Assembly: GCA_008729055.1 (NCBI GenBank)
Contig: SDUX01000002.1
Location: 2,817,874 to 2,881,873 of the forward strand
Origin: Pyropia haitanensis
Lineage: Eukaryota > Rhodophyta > Bangiophyceae > Bangiales > Bangiaceae
DNA length: 64,000 nucleotides
Direction: 5' to 3'
In this document: piece after piece, positions 32,039 to 42,256 of the stretch
Layout of the letters: each line of letters begins with the position of its first letter
How positions within the stretch are numbered: position 1 is the first letter of the stretch
Translations under genes and position numbers: made by a program
Notes under the pieces: model-generated
Told to the model about the DNA's origin: nothing
The model's input: the letters and a program-made list of their open reading frames with translations, nothing else
Databases searched by the model: none

Positions 32039-32554
32039 GGCGGCACGCACCGGGCAGCGCCGGCAGCAGGTCGTCAACGCACACGCCAACGCCCGTGCCG
32101 CCCTGCACGGGCAGCCCCGCGGGCTTGGCCAGCGCCCAGCCCCAGGCGCCGGCCGCGACGACGCGGGCGGCCAGCCACGGCGCCGCCGCCGCGGACACGG
32201 TCCACGGGTGGGGCGGCCGCCGCCGCGGCCGCTGCCACACCAACGGGCCGCCGCCGCCACCACCGCCACCCGCCGCGCCACGCGGCGGCGGCGGCGGTGG
32301 TGGTGCTGGCCCGGCGGCGCCGGCGAGCGCGACCGACACGGTGTCGCCCGGCGCGACGCGGTCGCCGGGAGCGGCGGGCGCGCCGTTGAGGCGGAGCCCC
32401 CCACGGCGGGCGGCGGCGTGGAGGGCGCCCTGTGTGGGGAGGGGGGACGCCCCCGGCGGGAGGGCACGGCGGAGGAAGCGGTCGAGGCGGGTGCCGGGGG
32501 GGGTGGGGGGGGGACGACGAGATGGCGTAGGGGGGGGAGGAGGCGGGGGGGCAT
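31216..32554 (-). CDS. RluA/RluC-type RNA pseudouridine synthase
   Basis: Converts uridine to pseudouridine in rRNA or tRNA. From the ATG at 32554 the start MPPRLLPPLRHLVV looks like a mitochondrial or plastid presequence; a C-run frame jump near 32500 then leads to an S4-like segment (TRLDRFLRR ... GGLRLNG). Then LAKPAGLPVQGG, VPRLVHRLDARVSGVLL with the catalytic Asp (about 31940), RKAYVGIL, and GRKHQLRRH with LGDDRY. Gly, Ala and Asp-Ala low-complexity inserts stand between the motifs. The C-terminus passes into an 18-base G run near 31226-31243; one frame stops at 31216, another at 30960, so the end is uncertain. Target site not predictable. Confidence 0.82.
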
Positions 32555-33376
32555 GGTTGGCGGGGGGGGGGGGGGGGGGGGCGAAAGGGGGGAAGGGAAG
32601 GGACGGAGGGGAGGCGGGGGGGGGGTTGGGCGGGAAAGGGAGGAGGGAAAGGGGGAAGGAGAAGGGCAGAGGGGTGCGGGAGGGGGCGGCGGATGCGGAC
32701 GGGGAAGGGAGAGGGAGCAAGCAGGCAGGTTGGGGGGGGGGGGTGGGGGCAGTGGGAGGGAATGGGAATGGCGGCAGAGGGAAAGAGACGGTTGGGTCAG
32801 GGATCGCCGGGCCGGCGCGTCGGCCTGTTCTGGATTCACGCCGCCACGGGTGGGGCGCGTCCGTTGACGGCTTCAATTCACTTTTCGGTCCGTGCGGATC
32901 CTGGCGGGCGACGACCACACCAGGCGGCCCGCTGATTGGCCAGGCGGCCGGGTGCTTCGCGATTCCCTCTCGACAGAGTTGTCGGGCAGTCGAACCTTTG
33001 CCGACGCCGTCGGCGGCTGGCCGACGTGTCCCATCCCCCCCCCACCCCACCACACCCCCACGCTATGCATCGCGGCACGCACGTGCACGCAGCACCGCAG
33101 CGCCGCAGCGCCCACCCTGACCGTACGGTACACGTGCCGCCGTCGAGCGGCGCCGCTGCGGTCCACTGAGGATGCCCTTCCCGTCAGCGTCCTCTCCCCC
33201 TCCGCGCCGCCGCTCCGCCCGCATCACATCCGCCTCTCTCGCCTCCCTCTCCCCCGCCTGCGTGCCCTCTTTCCTCCTCTTCTCCCGGCGTTCCTCTGTT
33301 GCCTCTCTTCCCCCTCCGCTCTCCCCCCTCTTCTCTTGCTCTGTGTGCATTGCCGCCCCCCGTCGCGGCGGTCATC
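32555..33376. promoter_or_regulatory. Divergent promoter between pseudouridine synthase and arsH
   Basis: About 820 bp. GCTGATTGGC at 32931-32940 is an inverted CCAAT box identical to the one upstream of the carrier gene at 15897. The 200 bp before the arsH ATG are strongly pyrimidine-rich (CTC repeats), like a 5' leader. Confidence 0.5.
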
Positions 33377-34291
33377 ATGGCGTCAGACCACCCACCGGGC
33401 GGGGTTGCCAACGGGGCGGCCGCCCCCAATGGCGCCCCCGTGCCCTCCGCCGCCGCCGCGGTGGACCTTCCCACCGCCGCGACCCCCGCGTGGCTCGCCC
33501 ACCGGTCCGACGTCACGGTGCCCGCGTCGGGCCCCGGCGCGGACGACTGGGTGCGCACCGAGGCGCTGCCCGAGCTGGCCGCCGCCGCGGCGTTCCGCCC
33601 CGCCGGCGCGACCGCGACGCACCCCCCCCGGGTGCTGGTGCTGTACGGCACGCTCCGGCCGGCGGGGTTCTCCAAGCTGCTCGCCGCCGAGGCGGCGCGC
33701 CTCGCCGAGGGCCTCGGCTGCGACGTCCGCACGTTTGACCCGCACGGCCTGCCGGTGCGGGACCCTGCGCTGGCGGACCACCCCAAGGTCACCGAGCTCC
33801 GCGCGCTCGTCCACTGGTCCGAGGCGCACGTGTGGGTGGGCGCCGAGCTGCACGGCGCGCTCTGCTCGGTGCTCAAGAACCAAATCGACACGATCCCGCT
33901 CAACACGGGCAGCGTGCGGCCGACGCAGGGGAAAGCCGTGGCGGTGCTGCAGGTGTGTGGCGGCTCCCAGAGCTTCAACACCGTCAACGCGCTGCGGCTG
34001 CTCGCGCGGTGGATGCGGATGGCGTGCGTGGTCAACCAGAGCAGCATCCCGATGGCGTGGACGCAGTTTGACGACGACGGGCGACTCAAGGCGGGGTCCC
34101 TGCGTGAGCGCGTCGTCGACGTCATCGAGGAGTTTGTGCGGCTGGTGCGCATCAACCGCGAGTACGCCGACACCCTCACCGACCGCTACTCGGAGCGGAG
34201 GGAGCGGGCGGCCAAGGGGCGGCTGCTGACGCAGGCGGAAAAGGTGGCGGCCAAGGAGGCGGCCGACCGCAAGGAACAGGCCAACGAATGA
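33377..34291 (+). CDS. arsH: ArsH-type NADPH-dependent FMN reductase
   Basis: Flavoprotein that detoxifies arsenicals, in bacteria oxidising trivalent organoarsenicals. Single exon, 304 residues, from the ATG at 33377. Flavodoxin-like fold marks: VLVLYGTLRPAGFSKLLA (FMN phosphate loop), HPKVTELRALVHWSEAHVW, LKNQIDTIPLNTGSVRPTQG, VCGGSQSFNTVNALRLL, ARWMRMACVVNQSSIPMAW and the C-terminal DRYSERRER. These are specific for ArsH rather than the general NADPH:FMN reductase family. The N-terminal ~55 residues extend beyond bacterial enzymes and are Ala/Pro-rich, but have no clear targeting character. Frame unbroken. No arsenic genes adjoin it. Confidence 0.93.
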   Translation: MASDHPPGGVANGAAAPNGAPVPSAAAAVDLPTAATPAWLAHRSDVTVPASGPGADDWVRTEALPELAAAAAFRPAGATATHPPRVLVLYGTLRPAGFSKLLAAEAARLAEGLGCDVRTFDPHGLPVRDPALADHPKVTELRALVHWSEAHVWVGAELHGALCSVLKNQIDTIPLNTGSVRPTQGKAVAVLQVCGGSQSFNTVNALRLLARWMRMACVVNQSSIPMAWTQFDDDGRLKAGSLRERVVDVIEEFVRLVRINREYADTLTDRYSERRERAAKGRLLTQAEKVAAKEAADRKEQANE

Positions 34292-34877
34292 GCGGGGGGG
34301 GGGGCGGGGTGCGGACGTGGTGAGAACGTGCAGGGGGCGGCCGCAGCGCGGGAGCTCCGTAGCGGTCATGATGGCCCGGGCGGGTGGCTGGCCGGGTCCG
34401 TTTTTTGGGTGTTTTTTTTTGTGAGGGGTTGGGGGCCGCTCACGCCCGAGCTGGTCGTGACGGCGGCGGCGGCGCCCACCCCCACGCCTCTGCGGTAAGG
34501 TGCGGGCAACGTCTGCGTGCTGGCTGGCGGGTGTGGGACGGGGCTAGTAGGACAGGGAGCACAAGTCGCCCACCCGACAGCCAGTCGACCCCGGTGGCGC
34601 GCCGCCACAGGTAGGCCCGCGGGTTGGTGAGTGGCCGCCGCCTCTTCCCCGCAGCTGCTGCGGCGGGCGTCCGCCTCCGCGACGGCGGCCATCGTTGGCT
34701 GCCGCGCGGGGCCGCACGCCCGCCAACCCCGCAAGCGGGCCCGCTCGCTATGGAAATGATGCAAAACAGGTCCAGTTTGCCAACGCGCGACCGGGTAAGA
34801 CGCCCACCGAGCCCCTCCCGACGCGTCCTATCGACGGTGCCCCCTTCCCACCCCACCCTCCCCCCCCCCGGCATGGC
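34292..34877. other. Convergent intergenic region
   Basis: Between the 3' ends of arsH (+) and the fumarate reductase fusion (-). A T run at 34401-34420 follows arsH. No gene seen. Confidence 0.5.
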
Positions 34878-36676
34878 TCACACCCACGAGTACACATTGG
34901 CCGGGTCGTAGCCGAGCGCCTCCATCGCCGCCCGCACGCCGCGGCACATGGGCGGCGGCCCGCACAGCACCGCCGACGCGCGGTGGCCGTCGGCGCGGGG
35001 CACCGCCGGCAGCTCCGCGGCGAGCAGCGCGGGCGTCACGCGGCCCGCGTAGACGGGCGTCCCCGCGGGGGTGACGCCAGCCCGCCCCGCGGCGGCGCCG
35101 TCGGCGGCAGCAGGCGGCGCGTCGCCGCCGCAGGCGGGGGCGACCATCCCCTCGGCACCCGCCTCGACCACCCACACCAGCCGGAGCGGCACGGCCAGGC
35201 CCGCCGCGCTCGCCGCCTGCGCCTCCATCCGCCGGCGGTAGACCAGCTGGTCGGGCGACGCGACCGCCCAGATGAGCGTCATGCCGGGCACGGCCCGCGG
35301 GGCCGCCGCGTTGTCCAGCCGCGCCGCGGCGGCGTGCAGGACGTACCGCACCAGCTGCACGCCGACCGACACGCCCGTGCCGCCCACGACGGCGGTGACG
35401 TGGCCCGGCGCGTCGAGCGAGAAGGGGAGCCCCCCGTGGGGCCCGTCAAACGCCACCATGTCGCCCGGCCGGAGCGCCGCGAGCGCCGCCGACGCGGCGC
35501 CAACGTGCGGCCCGTCGGGGCCCGCCGGCGCCGCCGCGCCCGGCGGCGGCGGCGCCTTGACGAGCAGCTCCAGCGCGCCGTCGTCGTCGGGCCGCGAGAT
35601 GGGCGAGTAGTACCGCTTGCTCGTCGATCCGTCCGCGAGTGGCACCGCCGCGGATACGTACTGGCCGACCGCCGCGCCGGTGGTGGCGAGCGGGGAGGGG
35701 AGGTCAAAGCGGAGGGCCAGCATCGCCGTCGCCGACCGCCCCGCCGCGGCGCCATTGGCGGTGAGGAAGCGGCGCTCCGACAGGCGCAGCGGCACGGGCG
35801 TGCCGGGCGACAGCGCGGGCGGCCGCTCCACGCCGTCCGCCGCCGCCGCGCGCGCGCCGGCGATGCGGCCAAAGACGGCGCAGTCGAGGAGGGAGCACCC
35901 GCCGAGGCGGTTGCCGCCAAAGAGGCCGCCGGTCACCTCGCCCGCGGCAAATAGGCGGCGGATGGGCTTGCCGGTGCCGGCGGTGAGGACCTCGGCAGAC
36001 CCGGAAAAGGTCAGGCCGCCCATGCTGTGGACCGCGTCAGAGTGGGGTAACACGCACGGCAGATGCACGGCACAAGGACACACAGACACCCATCGGTGGT
36101 TAGACACTATGCACACCTCGGCGACCAGGCGAGTCTGGCGTAGGACCCCCCAGGCCACACCCACAATGCACGCGACGTGAAGCGGCCGCACCCCCCCCCC
36201 CCCCTCCCTGCTACCCCCCTCCCCCCCGCCGTACCTGTAGTGGAGTGCCGGCGTAACCGCCGCCACCCAGATGCCCGCCCGCTGCACCCGCTCCGCGTCG
36301 TACGACGCAGCCGCCGGGAACACGCGCTTCCCAAACGCGTCGGGCACGCCGTCCACGCTCGCCGCGACCGCCGCGAGCGTCGCGCGCACCGCCGCCGCCG
36401 GCAGGCCCACCCGCCGTTCCAGCTCGGCGAGCACGTCCGTGTCTCCGTCGCCGGCGGCGGCGGCGGCGGCGGCCGCGTCGCCGCCGACAATGCCGGCGCC
36501 GTCGGGCGCCGCACACACCGGGTCCCCCCCGGCTGCACGTGCGCCATCAGCCCCTTGGCGGCGTAGAAGCGGGCGGTGGCGGCGCCAAACGCGTCGACCG
36601 CCTCGACCGACAGCAGCATGTAAATGCGCCCGGCGGCGGCGGCGGCGGCGGCGGCGTCCCCCCCCGCCGCCGTCGA

Positions 36677-36707
<31 letters not shown>

Positions 36708-38194
36708 GCCCGCATGGCCGCCGTGACCGTGTCGCGGGCGTCGAGCTCATTCACAAACCGCCGCCCCGCCGCGTCGACGAGCACCCCCCCGCAGCCCCGC
36801 AGCGCCTCGGGCGCCAAAAACACCGTCGGCGGCACTGCCGCCGCCGTCGCGAGCGGCACAAACCCCGTCGGGTGCACCTGCACCGCGTCCAGGTCGACGG
36901 TGCCCGCGCCGAGGCGGCCGGCCAGCCGCACGCCGTCGCCCGTCGCGAGCGCCGCGTTGGTCGACGGCAGCCCCGCGGCGGTCGCCGCCGCGTGCGCCGT
37001 CAGCACCGGGTTGCCGGGCGCACAGTAGCCGCCCGTTGCGAGGACCACCGCGTCGGCAAGGAGGGCGTGGCGGGCGCGGGAGGGGGCGCCCGCCCCGTCC
37101 CCGTCGCCGCCGCCGCCGCTGCCGCCGCCGCCACCGCCACCGCCCGGCGCGGGCGTGTCGACGTACACGACGCCGCCCACCTCGGGGCGTGCCGACGGCG
37201 CCAACGGCAGCGGCGTGTCGTCAATGGCATCGTGTCCCGCCCCAGACGGGGGCGCGGCCGGCCACGCGGGCGGGGACGTGGCGGCCAGCGCGTCCGCCTC
37301 CCCGCGCGTCAGCAGCTGTACCACCCGCGCGGACGTGACGGTCTCGATCGCCGCGACCGCCGCGACGCGCCGCTTGAGCGCCGAGATGATGGTCCACCCA
37401 ACGGGCGCGGGCTTGCCGCCCGTCTGGGGGGGGCGGTGCGTGCGCGGGCGGGAGTGGCCGCCCAGCTGGCGCACGTCCGACAGGTCCACGCCTTGCCTGT
37501 CAGGGTAGAAGGGGAGGGGGCAAGAGGGAGGGGGGGGGGGGGGGACGCCGTGTGGACGCGCAGCCGCGGCGTCGGCACGGGCCGTAGCCAGACAGGAAGC
37601 GCAGACGGAGCAGCGGGGCAGCCCCCCAAAAACAGAGCAGCGCACACGTCAGCGCCCCGGCACCATGACCACAGACGGAAGCGGCGGCGTGCGTCCAGAC
37701 GGGCCCAAAGCAAGCCCTCACACAGACGCCACGCCACGAGCACACCCCCCTCCGCGCATAAGCCCGTCACGTACACGCCGCGACGCCAGCGGGTGCCCCC
37801 CGCCCAACCCACCCACCCACCCACCCTCTCGCCCCCCACCAACCAACCCAAAAAAAAACAAAAAAAAACCACGTACGCCTCGAGCCACGCGAGCGCCCCC
37901 CCCCCCTGCGCGGCGAGCGCATCCGCCAAGTGCACCGCCGCGCGGCCGCGGCCGCTCGCCATCAGGTCATCCCGGAACAGGTGGACGGCGTCGGCGCCCC
38001 CCCGCCCCCCCCCAGCGGCGACGGCGCTGACGCCCGAGCTCGCCTTGGCCGAGTTGCCCCCCACCCCGGCCGCCTTGTCGAGCAGCACCACCCGCGGCGC
38101 GCCCGCGGCGGCGGCGGCCAGGGCCGCGGCGAGGCCCGCCAGGCCGCCGCCAACGACCACCACCGACGCGCGGGCCACGGCGGGGGCGGCCGCC

Positions 38195-38239
<45 letters not shown>

Positions 38240-38262
38240 GGGGTGGGGGTGGGCGTCGCCAT
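34878..38262 (-). CDS. Fumarate reductase flavoprotein fused to cytochrome-b5-reductase domain
   Basis: NADH-dependent soluble fumarate reductase architecture: an FAD domain that reduces fumarate, followed by an electron-input module. Exons on the minus strand: 38262-37877, 37496-36235, 36024-34878. Intron 1 (GTACGT...GACAG) joins WLEA to QGVDLSDVRQLGGHSRPRTH; intron 2 (GTACGG...CCACAG) joins TPALHY to SMGGLTFSG. FAD loop VVVVGGGLAGLAAAL, substrate region VQVHPTGFV, EALRGCGGVL and RFVNELDARD, then LFAAGEVTGGLFGGNRLGG. The second module has KRYYSPISRP (flavin), GGTGVSVGVQLVR (NAD phosphate) and VLCGPPPMCRGVRAAMEAL near the end. Exon 2 changes frame at a 7-base run (36524-36530), probably an indel. 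No ApbE or cytochrome b5 domain is present. About 930 residues. Confidence 0.9.
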
Positions 38263-39897
38263 GGGCGTGAGGGGGGGGCCGCGGGGGGGGGGAAGGCCCC
38301 GGGGAGTGGCGGACGGGGGGGGTGGGGGGGTGGGGGGGGGGGGGAAGGCCCCGGGGAGTGGCGGACGAGGGGGGTGGGGGGGTGGGGGGGGGGGGGAAGG
38401 GGAGTGGAAGGAGGAGGGGGGGTGGACGAGGTGGCCGCCGCCGCCACGCCCGCGGCACCTGGACGAGCCGCGGCGGCCGCGGCGGGGGCGGGCGGGCGAC
38501 GCGGCGCACGGACGGGGGGAAGCTGGGATGGGCGCCGCGGGGGGGGCAGGGGCGGCGCGTCGTCTCCACGAGGTGCCGAGTGGAAGGCCGGGGGGGGTGG
38601 ACGACGGGCGGGCGGGCGGGCGGCGCGGCGGGTCGGCGGCGGCAGGCGGCGGCGGCCGCGGCGGCGCGGCCGCCCGTCTCTTGTATGAAAAAAAAAAAGC
38701 AAAAAAAAACAGCGCGTGTCGGCAGCGGTGTGGGCGCGCCAGGCGGTGTGCGCGCTCACGCTGCGCGTGCGCGCGGCGCCAGCATCAAACAAAGCCGGTG
38801 GCACGGCCGCCGACGCGACGACCCGTGATGGCAGGCGGCACGGCACGCGGGGGCGGCGGCGGGGATCGCGCGGCGCGGGGCGGGATCCCGCCGGCCGCGG
38901 CCCGCGGGCGGCGCGCCCCCCCCCACCACGGACGACGCGGCGTGGCGGCGGCGCGGCGGCCGCGGCCGGCCGGCCGGCCGCGTGTCCCCCCCGCGGGCGG
39001 CCGGTCGCGGCGCCCCACCCGCGGCGCGTCCGTGGCGTGGCACCACCGTCGGGGTGCGGCGGCGGCGGCCGTCGCCGCCGGCCGCCGCTGCGGCCTGGCC
39101 GCCGCGGCGCCCCGCCCCCCCCCCCCCCCCCCCACCCCCCCCCCACCCCCCCCTGGTCGCGGCCCACCGCCACGCCGGCGCAGCCGGCGGCGGCGCCGAC
39201 ACGCCGCCGCCGCCACCACCGCCGCCGCCGCCGCGACCGCCACCCCACGCCGCCGCCGCGCGGCGGTACCAACGACCGGCCGGCGCGTCCCGGCGGCCGG
39301 CCGGCCTGGACGGGCGGCCGCCGCGGCGGCCGCCGCCGTCGCCACCGGCACGGCCACCGCCGCCGCCGCCGCCACCACCACCGCCGCCGCCACCACCGCC
39401 GCCGCCACCGCCGCTGCGGCAGGTGCCCTCCCCTCCCCCCCTCCCCCCCACCCCCCCCCCACTTGCTTCCATCACCGACGCGGCCGCCGCCGCCAAGGCC
39501 GCGGGGGGTGCCAAAACCGGTGACGGCCGCACGCGCACTGGCAGGGGCGCCGCGGGCGGCGCGGCGTCCGCGCGGCGCGAGCCGGCCGGCGCCACCCACC
39601 CGCCGGCGCGCCCGCCGCGCCCGCACCCCCTGGCGGCTGCCGCCACGAGCGGCGAGCGCCGGCCGCGGAGCCGACGGGCGCACGCGCTGCCGGCTCCCCC
39701 CCCCCGCGACAGCAACGCCCACAGCGGCAGCCCGCATGGCGACGCCGTGCCGCCGCAGCGTCGGCGGCAAGGGACGGGGCGCAGCGGCAACCGGCGTCGG
39801 CTCCCACCCCCCCCCGCCCTCCCTCCCAGCCCGACCTCCCCGCGGGTCCCCCCCTTCCCGCCCCATCCGCCGCGGCGCGCGGCGGCCGCGGGGCGGC
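38263..39897. other. No recognisable gene; short duplication near 38280-38400
   Basis: Upstream of the fumarate reductase fusion. A block containing GAAGGCCCCGGGGAGTGGCG is present twice about 52 bp apart (38293 and 38345). An A-rich tract lies at 38688-38709. The rest has long open frames on both strands made only of triplet runs. Confidence 0.45.
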
Positions 39898-40704
39898 TCA
39901 CGGCCGGCCGCCGCCAGCCGGCCGCACCGCCGGGTCAAACGCCTGCCGCACGCACCAGCGCACCCACCCGCGCAGCGCGTCGGGCGGCACGCGGGCGGCG
40001 GGCGGGGGCGGCCCCGCGGGGTGCGCGGCGGTCCCCCTCCCCTCCCCCCCCTCCTCCTCCGCCTCCGCCTCCTCCGCTTCGACCCGCCGTGCCAATTCGT
40101 GCGCCGCGTCCTCCTCCCCCCCTTCCTCCCTTCCCCCCTCCTCTGCGTCTCGCCTCTCCCCCTCTTCGTCGCCGCCGTCGTCCGCCGCCGCCTCTGCTTG
40201 CCCCCCATTCGCGGCGCCAGCACCGGCGCGCCCCCCCCCACGCCCCCCCCCCCCCCCCACCCCCCCCCGCCGCCCACACCCGCCGCACCTCCCCATCGGT
40301 CCACCCGCCCACCGCCGCCACCACCGCGGTGGCAACCACATAGTCCCGCGCGGTGCCACCGGCGGCGGCACCCCCTGCACCCCCCCCACCACCGGCAGCA
40401 CCCCCCCCCCCGCTTCCCCCCCCCCACCACGCCCGCCGCAGCCGCTCCACCCCCCGTGCGCCCATACCCGCCCCGCCCCGCGCGAGCGTCAGCCGCGCCG
40501 CCGCGGCCGCCACCGCCGCCACCGCCGCGGGGGACAGGGGGGGGACGGCCGCCGCCCGGCCGCCGCCACCACCCAGCCGCCGCCGCTTGGTCGGCCGCGT
40601 CGGGGGAGGGGGGGGTGCACCGCTACCAGCCGCGCCGCCGCCGCCGCCGCCGCCGTCGCCGCCACCCCCGCCACCACCCCCACCGCCGCTGCCGCCACCC
40701 CCGC

Positions 40705-40759
<55 letters not shown>

Positions 40760-41200
40760 GCCGCCGCTGCCGCCGCCGCCGCTGCCGCCGCTGCCGCCAG
40801 GCACGGCGGGCGGGACCGCCGCGGGATCCCCCCCCCCCCCCCCCCACCCGCCACAGCGCCGCCGCCGCCAGCACCCGCGGCACCCGCGGCCGCGGCAGCG
40901 GCGGTGGCAGCGGCGGGGGTGGGGGCCCCCCCGCCCCCCCCCGCCCCCCGGCGGCGGCGGCGGGAGAGGAGCGTCGCGACGAGCGGCGCCGCCGTTGGCG
41001 CGCCCGCCACGCGCCGCGCGGGCACGGTGCCGCCCGTTGGGGTGGCCGTGTACCGCGGGAGCGGCGGCCGCGGCGGCGGGGACGCGACGGCGGCGTCGGC
41101 GGCGGGGCGGGCGGGGGGGGGGGGGACGGCGGAGAAGGCGGCGGCGACTGTGGAGGGGAGGTGGGTGAGGAAGGGGGGGGGGAGGGGGGGGGGAGGCCAT
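39898..41200 (-). CDS. Possible acidic nuclear protein, unrecognised
   Basis: Tentative gene. Blocks that look like real protein lie in succession on the minus strand from the ATG at 41200: VPARRVAGAPTAAPLVATLL, a basic TRPTKRRRLGG that could be a nuclear localisation signal, LSPAAVAAVAAAAARLTLA with GVERLRRAWW, ARDYVVATAVVAAVGGWTDG followed by EVRRVW, a very acidic stretch (DDGGDEEGERRDAEEGG, EEAEAEEEGG) and a C-terminal LRGWVRWCVRQAFDP before the stop at 39898. They are in different frames, changing at C or G runs, and are separated by long poly-Gly. No family recognised. It may instead be chance patterning in GC-rich DNA. Confidence 0.4.
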
Positions 41201-42256
41201 TGAAGAAGAAAGGATGTGAGTGGGGGCGGGGGGAAGGGGGGGTGGCGGCGGAGGGGGGAGGTGGGAGGCTGTTGGGGGACGCGCCGGGGCGGGATGATGT
41301 CGGGTCGGTCGTCGAGGCCTGAAAGGAAGAGGGCGGTATCTACCCACACGTGTGGCGATCGCGCGCGTCGGACGCTGCCACGTTCCCATTCGGCACACGC
41401 ACGTCGGCATCGCCAGAGCGGTGCGCTTCTCCCGAGACGAGGAACAAGACAGGCCGTTCGAGTCTGGTCCGTCTAGCTAGTAGCGGCGGATGGCAACAAG
41501 CACACCGTGGCTCTGGACGTGCCACGCAGGCCGCGGTTCCCGGACGTCACGGCCGCGCAGGCACCCACCGGCGGCGGCGGGAGCCCTCGACGCTGCCCGG
41601 CGGCGTCCATCCACGCCGCCAGCGTCCCCCCCCGCGCAGTGGTAGCGGCGGGGGTGCTGCGCAGCGCGCCCTCCGTCGGCCGTGTCCGCCTTGCCCCCCC
41701 CCTCTTTTTTTTTTTTTTTTTTTTGTTTTGGTTGCGTCCACCGCCCCCACGGCGAACTGCCGGCGCCGTCGACCGCCACGCCGCGCGGTCCCGTTGCGGG
41801 CGGCGGCGGGGGTGGGCGCGGGCGCGGGCGGGGAGCGGCGGGCGGAGGAGCGTGGCGGGGGCGGGGGGAGGCTGCCGCCACCGCCGCGGCCGGCGACCGC
41901 CGCGGCTGGCGACCGCCGCGGCCGCCGGCCGCCGCCGCCGTGGCACCCCCGTCGGTGGTGCCGTCCACCCCGGCACGCCGACCGGGCGCCCACGCGCGCG
42001 TCGACGGGCGGGCGCCACCGTCGGCTGGCGGCCGCCTGCCGGCTGTGGTGGCCTGTCCCGGCCACCCGTTGGAAGGCGGCAGGAGCCTGGGAGGGTGGGC
42101 ACCCCCACGCTCCCCACCCCCCCCCGTCCCCATCCCGATCCCCCCCCCCCCCCCCCCCCCCCCCTCATCCCCTTCCGCTCGCATCTCGACAATGGCGACA
42201 AACGGCCCGGGCCAGGGAACGGGTCGACCGCCCCGGCGGCGGCGCGCCCGCGGCGG
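41201..42256. other. Intergenic region between two minus-strand genes
   Basis: 41330-41510 has ordinary composition, unlike the flanks, and probably holds the promoter of the gene ending at 39898. A run of 20 T at 41705-41724. Remaining frames carry no motif. Confidence 0.45.

Noticed and set aside
38716..41322. Long plus-strand open frame (868 codons)
   Set aside because: Composed almost only of Arg/Pro/His from CCG triplet runs, with no protein-like blocks.
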